Shown here: in pieces, positions 22,415-38,553 of the stretch
Layout of the letters: each line of letters starts with the position of its first letter
Numbering within the stretch: the stretch's first letter is position 1
Translations under genes and position numbers: made by a program
From: Aphrocallistes beatrix
Taxonomy: Eukaryota > Porifera > Hexactinellida > Sceptrulophora > Aphrocallistidae
Direction: 5' to 3'
Assembly: GCA_963281255.1 (NCBI GenBank)
Contig: OY725497.1
Location: 3,898,968-3,962,967 of the forward strand
DNA: 64,000 bases
Notes under the pieces: generated by a model
What the model was told of the DNA's origin: nothing
What the model saw: only the letters and a program-made list of their open reading frames with translations
The model's database searches: none

Positions 22415-24050
22415 TCACATGAAATATCCTGCCTACCAGTTTTAATACATATTTCTTATTTATGATATCCACCTGTGTTATTGCATTATTATTATTTTAT
22501 TGTGTCTGTATTAAGTAATTTATATATTTCGTTATGTTTATTCTCTGAGAATAAACACATTCCTATGAAATAGAGATTAGTGTCGGTTTTTGCACTGACA
22601 TACGAGACAGACTGAATCATTGTTTAATTCAACTACGTTTTACATCTAGAACTTATCTCATTAATGATGAATTCTACAGCTACAAAATATAAAAAATGTC
22701 GGTCGACAGACCGATAGTGCAGCTCCAGGAAGTGACTTGGAACGTGAAATGTGAATATCGTAATACATCGGGAACTATACATTTAATTCTTAACCTTTTC
22801 CTGCACATTTACCCCTTGACCTGGTGAGAAAAGTCCATTCGCCCCAGACAATTTACTGGGGGAGCAAAAAAAGCATTTTACGAATGTTTTTATTGTGTGC
22901 AATTAGCTATAGCACAAAAAGGGTTCTCTAATAGATATTTCTAGTTACTCATATGACTAAATTTACCGCATATCTACCCAGCTTAAGAACCCTGATTTAG
23001 AGCATTCAAAGTGTTAAAATTGGAATATAAATATTGGACTATCCAAAATTCTAATTTGAAATACAAATATTTCCAAAGATATAAACATATGTAAAAACCA
23101 TAGACTGCTTAATAGTATGGACTGGCAACTTCAATTGGATCCATTGCGTATCATTGATATAACGTAATCCGCTGAAGTTAGATTCGTAAAATGTAAATTG
23201 GTTGTATTTGATAAGCAATAGACCACTTCCATTAGCCGTTGAGAACTCGCTTATAGCTTAAAATCTGATTTTTCAAAAGGTTACATAGTATGTAGTAACT
23301 CATAAAATACTCAGATTATTAATTTCAAAGTGCGAAAATCTGATTTTACACACTTAAATTCCCTGTATAGCCGTTGAGAACTCACTTTTAGCTTAAATAA
23401 GAGTCATGACTCATGAGCCTACAGACCGCTTATAATCTGATTCGGTGATATAGTGTACATTTTAGCTTCGAATAAGGCACGTCGAGTGCCGATATTTTAG
23501 TGAACTAGATAGAACAGAAATGCTTCTTTCAATGGCAATCCACGGTACATAATTGTATTATTTTATTCTTTTAAAACTGATATTGGAGGACTTTACATTG
23601 TCTAGTCTAGGCCCACTCAATAGTAAACCCTGTCCCGATTGCATGCAATGGCAATGCACTGTTTCTCCTCAGAAGTAAAGTGCAGGTTTTAAAAATACGT
23701 ATTTATAGACCTGCCTTGTTGACTGAGTACATTCTTCGTAATTTTAATTTAATCGTAAATTATGCAAGAAATATATCAGAAAATAGTTCTGCCAATGCAA
23801 TCAATTGCCAACGTTTCCATTCGAGAATTGAAATCCTTTACTCCATTTACGTATGTCCATTGGTGCTAACTTAAACGGAATTAATATATCCACCACTCTT
23901 CTCAAATTCTGCAAAAGATATAATTATTAAATATTAATCAAATAAAGGCACGAGTCCAACTTTAGCACAAATTTGAATTAGTCTGAATTCTTAATATATT
24001 ACACTAGGACAGTTTGTACTAAATTTATTTAACCGTGTTTGAATAGAATA
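22415..24050. other. Intergenic region with direct repeats
   Basis: AT-rich. 22693-22726 is the inverted partner of the motif at 17959. A pair of imperfect direct repeats built on TAGCCGTTGAGAACTC occurs at about 23238 and 23361, 123 bases apart. No gene recognised. Confidence 0.5.
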
Positions 24051-27000
24051 TTATTGTTTGGGCTGTTCAGGGATAGGTTTAGCTTCCTCCGTATCCCCCA
24101 CTACCATCAAGTTGAGGATCTCCATGCTGCCTTTACCTCGAGTATCCTTTTTAATGATATCATCCAGGACTCGATACAGTCCTGGTTCTGCTAGCACCCT
24201 CATCTCGACTTCTCCACCTTCCCAATCCTCTGACTCAATGTTTGCTCCGAAGCCTAATATCTTCTCTTTCACCAACTTTCCATCTTTACTCGGCACGATG
24301 AACCTGAATTCCATCTGAGCACGCTCTATCTTCATGATCCCTTTCAGCTGCTTGATAACTCCCAACGCTTGCTTCTTGCTACTCTTGTCCGGCTTGGCAG
24401 AGAAGTGGATATCCTTCATGGCCTTCTCGATTATGGTGATCGGATACGGCCTGTTGTTAGCTGGGTTGATGCATTTGTCTGATACTATGGTGGCGATGTC
24501 CTTGAAGGTAGACTCCATCTGACTGGCCCGCTCTTTGTCCGAAACCTGGAGCTCGCCTGTAGATGATTAAACAGTGTTAACATTTACATCTCTGCTATTA
24601 ACTCTAACAGAAATATACACGAGTTGTTAAAACTAATAATAAGTGGTTGCGTTACCTTTTTTCAAGATGAATTCTATTACATGATCAATATCTTCTGATT
24701 CGAACGCTTTTACTACGTCTTCTTTTTTCGCGAACTGTCCTTTCGATACGTTGGTGAATATTTGTTTTATTTGCAACACTTCTCCTAAATCTTTCTCGAC
24801 TCCTTCTCTCCACGAGAGCACTTTGTTCTTGTAGCATGCGATCTCGAACCTGTGCGGTGCATGTGTGTATGTTAATTAAATATACTAAATTTATGTAATA
24901 TGCGAAGTGTTTCTTATTTCCTTTTTACATGACCCAACACACCGTTTTTGAAATAATCGTACTAACTGATGTGTTAAAAGTTCTCGATTCAATCAGAATA
25001 CTGCACTAAAGTAGCCGAGAACACCGAGGACTCTTATTTGATCACGAAAAATTGAGCATTCTTTTTTTTTTTTTTGTCCAGAATTGATTGAGCAACTGGT
25101 ATATATATATATATATATATTCTTACGTCTGGATACGTATATTTTGACGCATCTTGAACAATTTTAAACAGTTAGTTCGGGAAGCATCAGTAAGCTTAAA
25201 GTTTACTTCTAAATACATGAACTAGACTTATCATGATATTCAAATCAACGACTATTGTAATGACAATGATAATGTTCTGAATATGGAAGGTTAATTCAGA
25301 TGCTTTTCTTACTTTAATTCTTAGAAAAGTGTGCAATTAAATTGTTAATGGACATGTGATATATAGGAATAGTTAACTATTATATTCTATTAATAAGTAT
25401 TGTCTCTAATATGTATTCACTACAAAGCCACACCACTACGTATGTCTAAATGTATTCTAGTGATGAGGCTGATTAGTTGGAACTTAATTGGTAGACTATT
25501 CCCTTTTATTGCTTCGACTTATTTGCAACATTCAAGATATCATTTTACCAACCAATTTCTCTGTGGTTACACAAATGAATCATTATATGTGACAAAAAGA
25601 CATGTAAATGCATAGTTATATAAATAAAATTGAAGTAATGTTAACATGACTGAATTTTCCTTACATAAAAGGTATGTGAAACACTAACTAGGTAGCTTTA
25701 AAGAAACTGTTTCAGACATGTTTGAAAGTTCCGTCCAGGTTTATTCGTGTTCTACAGCAGTGGACAGCTGAAATGTACACATTATGCATCTATAACTTAA
25801 CGATAAGTTTTATCTGAAAATTGTCAATTAATTAATTATTCCATACAGATGGACCACCTGTAAAATGTAAAAATCCTCGAAAGTAGCAATTCCTTAATTT
25901 TTATTTTTTTAAATTAATAACTTCAGTTTATTATTAAGTTTTAAAAGAGTTAAAGTATAAAGTAATTAAATCAGGCTATTACCTGGCTAATTTGAGACTA
26001 TTGCAAATTATAATACTACTTAAATAACCAGCTTTGAATTTAGCTTAGTTAGTGTCCTTAAATAATGTCCCAAATCGACTCACAATTTTCTAGTAACAAA
26101 GCCTCTCCTAGAGCTCCTCAGAAACGAGATGGGCTATTCTCAGATTTGACATTCTATGTTAAATTGAATGGAGACAATTCTCGTGAGATAGAGCGACTGC
26201 TGAGAGAACACGACGGTACGATAGTTTCTTATCCAGACTCTGCAACCTATGTTATTTCCAATTCAGCACTGCCCAACTCTGAGAATTCTGTAATAACGCA
26301 TGAGTGGGTTAGGACGTGTATTGAACATCAGGTTCTCCTCCCGCCGGAACCGTTCGCGATAGCTGACAAGCAGTTTTTCAGTTCAGTGGTATTCTGCTTA
26401 GGACAGGATTTCTCGTTAGCAGACAAAAAGGCGCTATTCAGCATGTTGACGTTCTACGGCGCCAGCTACAATGAATCAATTCAAGAATGCACCCACCACA
26501 TTACACTCGGAAATGAGAGTCCTAGCGCTTTCTACTATAGAAAACAGAAACATGTACAGCCAAGGATAGAAGTCGTCTCTCCCAATTGGGTCGTCGACTC
26601 AATTAAGAGTAAAACTATGCAACCAGAATCTAACTACAAACATACACATGATCCCAGTCTGCTGCGGCTCTCTCTCCCAGCTCTTGAGATGCAGGATTCT
26701 CAGGATATGTCCGTACCCACTGACATATCCTCCCCCGTGCTGAAGATAATCACCAGTCCTGTGGTACCGTCCCAGAGGGAGCTAACCACAGCTAACCACA
26801 CAGCCATCGAAGGATCCCCACAGCCCCCTTTTCCTGGCTTCACATCAGAATCTAACTCTATCAGAGCACTATTTTCCTCTCAAACCTCAGAGAACTCGAG
26901 TATTCCCACCTTTAGCCAGACGCCAGGCAGACACTTGGCACCTCCCTCCCTCAGCACAGATCGACTGGCATTCTCGCCTAGCATAACCATAACACCGCAC

Positions 27001-28275
27001 ACCCCGGAGCCTCTACCTGAGCCGCACTGTGAGACCCCGCACGCACTCTCTTACCAAATTCCTGCACCCCCTGTCCCTCGAACCTCCGCGAACTCTGCGA
27101 GTGAATTACTTCACAAAATCGAACAGCCGATCCACGAGAAACTTCCACTATTCCATAACTTTCTGTTCGTATTCGATGGGTACATTGACCTGATCGGAAA
27201 GGATGCTTCCCGGGAATGGGAGAAGATAGTCATGAATAAAGGCGGACACGTCGCCCCGATATACAACCCGAAGGTAACGCATGTCATACTGAGACATATG
27301 GCAGGCGACACCTATGCAAAAGCTCTAAGGGACCGGAAGTGCATCGCCTCAGCTCACTGGTTAAACGATGTTCTACTGAAGGAACATCTTTTCCCTCCGT
27401 GCTACCCACTGCACGTTCCCATCAAGAATCCGAGACCGCTCGAGATGTCGGGATTCCAGATAAGCCTCAGCAATTTCGACGGGGTAGAACGTGCAATGTT
27501 AAAAGATATCATCTCGGTACTAGGCGCCAGCTATACAAGCTACTTCTCGAAGAAACACAACTTCTTGGTCACTAACAAGGCACAAGGAATTAAGTTCCAA
27601 AAAGCGAAGCAATGGGCTGTTCCCATTGTAAACGCGCGATTTCTTGTGGATACTCTCTTCAAGTCAGGAATTCCTGAACACAGCAAACCGATGTACAGAA
27701 ACGTAGAGCTCAAGGAGCAGTTGGAGATACAAAACATTGATAGTTTGAAACCCCTCCTGACCATTTGGTCCCAAGCAAATATTTAAGAGAACAGAACTGA
27801 AGGAAATCGAGTGCTAGATGATATGAGACGCTAATAGAATAGACATATACAGGATTTTAAAATATTTTATGATCATACTGTCTAGATTTCTTAACAGAAT
27901 CTTGTTACTAAAGGTTTTATATAAATTTATATCTGAAATGATTATATTTAAAACAGGTGATAATAAATGGTACTTCGGATCAGAGTAGTAGTCTACTTCG
28001 TACCTTTTCCATATACTATATCCATTGTGATAATATACAAGGAGTTCGTGCAGAAGAAACCTCACTACAAATCAAATCAAGTAGGAAATGAAAGTTTATA
28101 CGGACTATGCTATGGTGTTCAGGTAATGGATATAATATCGTATTACTTGTAGTATAAACATTTCAGTAATTTATACACTATTGTTAATAACAAACCTCTT
28201 TCCAGCTCTTTTTAGTCTGACTACCGCGATATTTGTAAGTTTGATTTGGTTCTCTGGAGTGAAAATGCCAGCCAT
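24051..28275 (-). CDS. SBDS: Ribosome maturation factor SBDS
   Basis: Three exons on the minus strand: 28275-28196, 24849-24656 and 24556-24051, 259 residues (human 250). Exon 1 encodes the N-terminal [17 protein letters not shown] block; its donor AAAGAG|GTTTG and the acceptor CACAG|GTTCGAG join Arg-Phe exactly as in the family. Exon 2 holds the FYSH domain part ([10 protein letters not shown]), exon 3 the rest including ERAMKDIH-like [10 protein letters not shown] and the C-terminal [19 protein letters not shown] works with the GTPase EFL1 to release eIF6 from 60S subunits. Intron 1 is 3.35 kb and contains a complete gene on the other strand. Exon 1 was too short for a standard open-frame list and was found by reading. 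Confidence 0.94.
24850..26064. other. SBDS intron 1, left part
   Basis: AT-rich. Includes a T run at 25061-25075 and a (TA)n microsatellite at about 25100-25120. No gene recognised before the nested BRCT gene. Confidence 0.4.
26065..27786 (+). CDS. PAXIP1: PAXIP1 (PTIP)-like protein with four BRCT domains
   Basis: Single-exon gene of 573 residues lying wholly inside SBDS intron 1 on the opposite strand. Two BRCT domains at the N-terminus (about 20-100 and 105-205), a Ser/Pro-rich linker, and two at the C-terminus (about 355-450 and 455-560). The tryptophan of the third BRCT helix is seen in HEWV, PNWV and AHWL; the fourth has Phe (ARFL). Pair arrangement and blocks such as [14 protein letters not shown] and [10 protein letters not shown] match human PTIP by memory. 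PTIP links DNA damage signalling and the MLL3/4 methyltransferase complex in the nucleus. Human PTIP has about 1069 residues and six BRCT domains, so this is a short form or a related protein. Confidence 0.8.
   Translation: MSQIDSQFSSNKASPRAPQKRDGLFSDLTFYVKLNGDNSREIERLLREHDGTIVSYPDSATYVISNSALPNSENSVITHEWVRTCIEHQVLLPPEPFAIADKQFFSSVVFCLGQDFSLADKKALFSMLTFYGASYNESIQECTHHITLGNESPSAFYYRKQKHVQPRIEVVSPNWVVDSIKSKTMQPESNYKHTHDPSLLRLSLPALEMQDSQDMSVPTDISSPVLKIITSPVVPSQRELTTANHTAIEGSPQPPFPGFTSESNSIRALFSSQTSENSSIPTFSQTPGRHLAPPSLSTDRLAFSPSITITPHTPEPLPEPHCETPHALSYQIPAPPVPRTSANSASELLHKIEQPIHEKLPLFHNFLFVFDGYIDLIGKDASREWEKIVMNKGGHVAPIYNPKVTHVILRHMAGDTYAKALRDRKCIASAHWLNDVLLKEHLFPPCYPLHVPIKNPRPLEMSGFQISLSNFDGVERAMLKDIISVLGASYTSYFSKKHNFLVTNKAQGIKFQKAKQWAVPIVNARFLVDTLFKSGIPEHSKPMYRNVELKEQLEIQNIDSLKPLLTIWSQANI
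27787..28195. other. SBDS intron 1, right part
   Basis: AT-rich stretch between the nested gene stop and SBDS exon 1. No other feature seen. Confidence 0.4.
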
Positions 28276-28690
28276 TCTGGGAAACTAAGTTAATGAGCAT
28301 GAAATCAGACAAATATTTACAAGTATAGTAAGATTCGTTTAATCGCTACCTTCCCTTCAAGCTATCCTATCCCATTGCACAGTCAATGACAATTCTTCAT
28401 AATTATCTATGAATCTATAATCCAATGTGTCCTGACATGAAGTTATTTGGCTAGGCCACTGTTAACAAGAGAACCGGATCATAGTATCCTGATAATTCTA
28501 CCTAGCAGGAGTTAATTGTTTTAGGTTATGGAACTAAGCAATTGATGTGTCTAGCATACTTGTTCGTACTACCTGCGTTCTGTATAATCACAACGAAAAG
28601 TTTGTTGTAGGAAATGTCATTGCCACAATTCAAATATTCTAGTAGTATATTTCTATCATCCATTAGTGAAAAGGTCCTAAGTAAAAAATC
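28276..28690. other. Spacer between SBDS and p23
   Basis: AT-rich DNA between two minus-strand genes; it should carry the SBDS promoter. Nothing specific recognised. Confidence 0.4.
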
Positions 28691-29146
28691 TCAATAATCT
28701 CCATGCATCCCAAACTCTCCGACTTTCGCCATTGCACCCATTAACTGATTCAGATTCTCCTCTCTCTCCGCATCATCCTCGCCAGAATCTTCTGGGTCTA
28801 ACCACTTTTCAAAGTCTGTCTTGAGATAGTGTAACTTCTTGTCACCATTTATAAGTCTCGGCCAGAATTTATTGGTCGTCTTATAAAATATGTAAAATAT
28901 TTCCTTTCCACTGTTCTTCTCTTCAGTTTTACTTGGGTCAATCTTAAGGAAGAATGTTAATTCGAGATGAAACAAAGTTTGGGGATTTTCAACACTTTTC
29001 TCACAATCTAAGACGAAGCTATCTTCTTTAATTTCGCGATGCAAAATTTTCGCATTGTCTACTTCGATAGTAAGGAATACTCGATCTTCTCTCTGAGCCC
29101 ATTTTATGAATGGCGGAATCACCTTTTTATCAGCTTCGGTCGCCAT
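28691..29146 (-). CDS. PTGES3: Hsp90 co-chaperone p23
   Basis: Single exon, 151 residues from the ATG at 29146 (an upstream in-frame frame extension has no ATG). A CS domain covers about residues 10-110 with the family block FWPRL...KLHYLKTDFEKWLD, which contacts Hsp90. A C-terminal acidic tail follows (DPEDSGEDDAEREE) and a Met/Gly-rich end. p23 stabilises closed ATP-bound Hsp90 with its client. Length is close to human p23 (160). A GC-rich repeat end lies only about 45 bases upstream of the start (29190-29228). Confidence 0.9.
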   Translation of the reverse strand: MATEADKKVIPPFIKWAQREDRVFLTIEVDNAKILHREIKEDSFVLDCEKSVENPQTLFHLELTFFLKIDPSKTEEKNSGKEIFYIFYKTTNKFWPRLINGDKKLHYLKTDFEKWLDPEDSGEDDAEREENLNQLMGAMAKVGEFGMHGDY

Positions 29147-29189
29147 CCTGATATATACTACCAAGTCTAATAATAAATAATAAATAACA

Positions 29190-29250
29190 AGCGCGCTTCG
29201 CTTGCTTGCGCTGCGCGGCTGGCGGACACTCCCTTCGGTCGCATGGGGTC
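29190..29250 (-). repeat. GC-rich repeat end next to the p23 start
   Basis: The 26-base palindromic core at 29190-29216 (GCGCGCTTCGCTTGC...) recurs in opposite orientation at 32731-32757. It can form a hairpin and resembles a Helitron 3' end (inference). It sits in the likely p23 promoter. Confidence 0.55.
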
Positions 29251-29339
29251 ACATTGGTTAATTATAAGGGAGATAGCATCTCTAAATATGTCTGTCCTAC
29301 TGTGATAATCGATATCACTCAAAAATCACCAAATTTGTC

Positions 29340-29775
29340 AATTTTTAAAATTTTGATGCGTAATGATGACGTCATAACAAAGTGACGAGTCATCATTTTT
29401 TGATGATAGTTGCATCATATGTGAGGTATGTTAGTATACAGATTCTATTAAAATTTCAGCCTTCTATCTCCTATAATGGCTGAGTTATGCTCGAATAACT
29501 CGGTTGCTTGCTAATACGCGAACTTTTAGTTCGTTTATTAACAAGAAAAACTTGCAATACGCGAACTTTTAGTTCGTTTATTAGCAAGAAAAACTTGCTA
29601 ATCGAGATTATTCTGTACATATTATGTATTAATTAATTTACATTCTTCAATTTGGAGAAAATTGTGGTTGCTTTTGAATAGAGTATAGAAAGTTTCGTAA
29701 GTATTATACAGTAGAGTTCGCTTATTAGCAAGTTTTTCTCGAGCAAAACCCGACTTGCTAATAAGCGAACTCTAC
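29340..29775. repeat. Mixed small repeats, including a foldback
   Basis: 29340-29480 contains ATGATGACGTCA and related ATGACTCATC/GTTGCATCAT motifs, which recur at 40145-40400 and 45030-45080. Two tandem copies of a unit starting TACGCGAACTTTTAGTTCG lie at 29515-29600. A 70-bp foldback at 29709-29778 has arms AGTAGAGTTCGCTTATTAGC and its complement. No coding region. Confidence 0.6.
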
Positions 29776-30068
29776 TATATATTAAAATGCTAGGATTTTG
29801 TTTGTTTGTCCGAATTGATTGAAGAATTGGCAAGTCGTAGAGATACGAAAATTGGCAGGTAGGTGTCAAATGATGAATCTACGATTAAGTTCGAAAATCT
29901 AAGCGAAATTTTCACACCTCTGCAAAAAAATGGAAAATTTTCACACCTTTTCTATACAATACTATGTACGGCTTCACTCTCACAATAGAATTCATTGTAC
30001 GACACTACAATAGATTGTCATTGTTATTAATAATACTTCAAAGCCACAACATATGTTTGATATCTTAA
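29776..30068 (+). repeat. Dispersed repeat, Helitron-like 5' end, copy 1
   Basis: About 290 bp shared with 31986-32279 in the same orientation. It begins TATATTAAAATGCTAGGATT and continues TTTGTTTGTCCGAATTGATT, which looks like the 5' end of many animal Helitrons (family knowledge from memory). No Rep/helicase coding region seen. Confidence 0.55.
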
Positions 30069-35295
<5,227 letters not shown>

Positions 35296-35971
35296 AGCAG
35301 CAGTTACTACAATAGTCGTTTCTAGGTACTTAACTATGTTGAGGTGCATAATGATAGTAGATCGAATTCTTTATTATAATTTAACTGTTGCAATTTCATT
35401 TCCTAGTTAATTAAAATATAAGATAGCCCGAATTATTTTGATATCCTGTGAGAAAACGGTAAATGCGTAATTTACTTTTTGAATCTTTGGAAATAGCTAG
35501 GATCGCTCTGTTAATCGAAGTTCTATTTTGCTCCAGAAAGCTACGAAAGGAATGTTTTATTTTTTCTCATGTCCCCTAATCAAAGATAAATCTTTACGTT
35601 TCCAACCTGATATTAAACCTGGTTTTCTGGGCGATGTTATTAATAATCTCTAAAGCTATCTGTTAAGTTTACTCGCTGAAGTTACAAACTCATTAATCTA
35701 AATAACAGTTTTCAAAATACAAAAAGTGAAATATTTAAATTTGCCACGATTTTAAATTATTAATATAAAAAACGAACTTTAAAAATTAGGTATGGTCCAA
35801 GCCATTCCAAAATGTACTGCCCCTAGAACAGCTTACATCTACAAAACAATATCTACAAATATATTTATTTAACATAAGTATTTAAACCGCAGTAGAAGTA
35901 GTACATATTGCAAATCTAAATACTATAAATACTAATAATGGCCCAATACAAATACCAATAAAAAAATAAAT
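35296..35971. other. Spacer between DLD and bZIP gene 1
   Basis: AT-rich. A TATAAATA box lies at 35924-35931, 41 bases before the bZIP start codon. Nothing else recognised. Confidence 0.5.
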
Positions 35972-36409
35972 ATGAACCCTGAAAATGCTGAATTAAACTT
36001 GGATATTTCATCCGATCAATTGGACTTGAGGTTCACTTTGTCATTGAGCGATCAGACGATTCATGAGCAAGGGAGAGACCTTCTGACCTCCAAAAGAGTT
36101 GGCGAGACTAATGATTGGTTAGAGAATTTGGATAGAAATAAGCTGGTTTCTTTTTCAATTAAATGTTTGAAAAGGATTATGGTTGATTTGGATTTAAGCG
36201 AAGAAGAAATTCGGTCCATCATGAAGAAGCGAAACATTGAGAATAAGCGCATTAGCACGAGACACAATCGAAGAAGAGTTGCTTTTAAAGAGCTTGAAAA
36301 ACTCAATGAGGTTAGAAAAAGACTTCAAGATGAAAAATTAAATTTGCAAAACGAGATTCAGATGTATCAAAGTCTCGTTCTCAACAAGGGATTATCTACA
36401 ATTTCTTAA
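35972..36409 (+). CDS. CNC/Maf-like bZIP protein 1
   Basis: Single exon, 145 residues. After a variable N-terminus, about residues 48-80 (W..NLDR.KLVSFSIKCLKRIM) resemble the helical CNC or Maf extended homology region. Then comes a basic region about 86-105 (KKRNIENKRISTRHNRRR) and a short leucine zipper with Leu/Tyr every seven residues over about four heptads. Compared with CNC proteins (NKVAAQNCR), the basic region aligns without gap as KRISTRHNR, so the invariant Asn position holds Lys. Two paralogues lie at 42332-41886 (-) and 50181-50591 (+). A nuclear DNA-binding role is inferred; dimer partner unknown. Confidence 0.75.
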   Translation: MNPENAELNLDISSDQLDLRFTLSLSDQTIHEQGRDLLTSKRVGETNDWLENLDRNKLVSFSIKCLKRIMVDLDLSEEEIRSIMKKRNIENKRISTRHNRRRVAFKELEKLNEVRKRLQDEKLNLQNEIQMYQSLVLNKGLSTIS

Positions 36410-37349
36410 TTCGCACTGCGTACGATCTCGAATTTGGGGTTGTAATTTAAGATAATTAGTTTAAGCTGCAGGAAGTAATCAGTGATGCAAAGCAACATTA
36501 ACTCCGTGGATTATCAAAAAAGGAATATTTGCAATTCAGTTCCATTAACTATACACACAAGTATATGATAGTGTGCGCGACTAATTTATTTATGTATTCC
36601 TCTGAACAATAATCATGTCCATGAGCTCGATTATCTCGCCTGCCCTGCGCGCCTATGAATGCCTTGCTTCTGTCATAATCACCCTTCTTTCTTTCTGTAT
36701 CCCTCTATACTTGATTAAACATTGTGAATTTGTGTAATGATGAAAATTTACAGTGCATTTTTTAGTTCACAAATTCAAATATACACCAAAAACAAAAGTT
36801 CTGGTGTGTACTAATCGTAATTTATAGAGCACCACGGACCCATTATAACCGACATCCTGACCGTCTAATATAAAAATGAATTAATAATAAAAGCCCAGGA
36901 CTCCCAAGATTACTGGTTGACACCTGTCTACGGCGAGTACGGCCACATGGAGAAGCTGCTCTTAATCGTATCCTGGAAGTAATATACGGATCTGTCAAAT
37001 TATCAGCAGTGGCGCAATTAAAAGTAAGCCATATACATGGCTACACAATCCTCATATTGTAAGTATAATATTATACTGTAGTTAACTCTCAAGTTTTATA
37101 CGATTTTATTCATGACTCATCCAGCGATCATCGGCGACTAAAGATTCCCTAAGATTACTACATATAATTTTAGTATTTAACCGTAGACTGCCCAGAGGGG
37201 ACACAGTGTCCCCGATATCGCGGATGTCTCCCAGCCATTTTCTATGGCACTGAAGCCATATAAATGCTGGGCATTCTACAGTTAATTAATCCTATATACG
37301 TAATAGAATCCAGAGTGTACATAGATATTTTAGCAAAAAGTGTAAGGAG
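36410..37349. other. Intergenic DNA after bZIP gene 1
   Basis: AT-rich. 37225-37285 (CCCAGCCATTTTCTA..., ACTGAAGCC...) recurs at 56664-56752, so it is a dispersed repeat. No gene recognised. Confidence 0.5.
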
Positions 37350-38059
37350 CAAAATACGGGGACGCTGCATTAGGCCGAATTATGATGTTTCATTAGATCG
37401 AAAATAGCATGTCGTCGATAGATTGAATTTATTTTAACTATGTCGTCGATAGATTGAATTTATTTTAATTAACTATGTTGTCGATAGATCGAAATTCGTT
37501 TTAACTATGTTGTCGATAGATCGAAATTCGTTTTAACTATGTTGTCGATAGATCGAATTTCGTTTTAGCTATGTTGTCGATAGATCGAATTTCGTTTTAG
37601 CTATGTTGTCGATAGATCGAATTTCGTTTTAGCTATGTTGTCGATAGATCGAAATTCGTTTTAACTATGTTGTCGATAGATCGAATTTATTTTAAGGCAA
37701 GATATCTGTAAAAATACAAGGAAACTTTGCACTTTTTGTTTAGATTATTGTGAACCTGAAAGTGAAAGTAGCATTTCTTTCTGAAGGGGGTTCGAGATGC
37801 ATTTCAGATGAGGAATGGCGATAAATGCCTGATCATTTTAGGATTTTTGCCATGGTGATTTGAGTATCAATCTTTCAGCATTGAAGAATGAGATATTTTG
37901 CCACAATCTAGAAATAAATTCGATCTGTCGATATCATAGCTAAAACGAATTTCGATCTATCGACAACATAGCTAAAATAAATTCGATCTATCGACAACAT
38001 GCTAGTTTCGATCTATTGACAACATCAGAATTCGGCCTAATGCATGCGCCCCAAAATAC
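37350..38059. mobile_element. hAT-like foldback element carrying a 32-bp tandem array
   Basis: 694-bp element (37358-38051) flanked by the 8-bp direct repeat CAAAATAC. Ends GGGGACGCTGCATTAGGCCG and its near complement form the terminal inverted repeats. Inside the left half are about nine tandem copies of a 32-bp unit with the core GTTGTCGATAGATCGAATTT (37411-37695). The right half has about four inverted copies (37918-38025). The middle is about 220 bp of unique DNA. No transposase. An 8-bp target duplication points to hAT (family knowledge). Confidence 0.8.
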
Positions 38060-38190
38060 TTATATCCAAATGATTTTGGTCTGGCAGTGGCTGTGGCTTC
38101 ATGATGACACTGAGACATGGTGTCATGAGAACAAGCTTTTATTCACATCTGCAAACAATTAGTAGGGACTGTAGGGCTGTAACAAATATA

Positions 38191-38553
38191 CAGTGAAACC
38201 TGTATATAAAAGGGACTGGATAAAATTGACCGTTATATACAGGTGATTGTCTCAATCCCCAAAAGGTATCAACGTAGTGCAATAAATATCAAGTTTTTAG
38301 CAATCCATTACTTGAAGTAATTACATGAAACTTGTTTATCGTTCGTAACAGGTCCTGTAATAAACACATAAAAAGGTGAAAAAGGTGATGGCCGTTATAG
38401 ACAGTTTTAGGGTCAGTAAAGGACTACAAACGGGTGGCCGCTGGCCGCGTTGAGCAGGTGACCGCTATACAAAGGTTCAATATTATGGAATTTCGGACGG
38501 AACTGTTCATTGGTGACCGCTATATAGAGTGGCCGTTATAGCAGGTTCGACTG
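38191..38553. mobile_element. Pogo/Tigger-like MITE, family 1, full copy
   Basis: 363-bp element flanked by TA on both sides. Ends CAGTGAAACCTG and, on the right as complement, CAGTCGAACCTGCTATAACG. TA target and CAGT...CC ends are typical of pogo/Tigger elements of the Tc1/mariner superfamily (family knowledge). No coding region. A second copy is at 50916-51219 and a short relative at 41304-41438. Confidence 0.75.

Noticed and set aside
37411-37695. Regularly spaced 32-bp repeats that could look like a CRISPR array
   Set aside because: The units are contiguous without unique spacers, inverse copies lie nearby, and the block is inside a transposon-like element in an animal genome.
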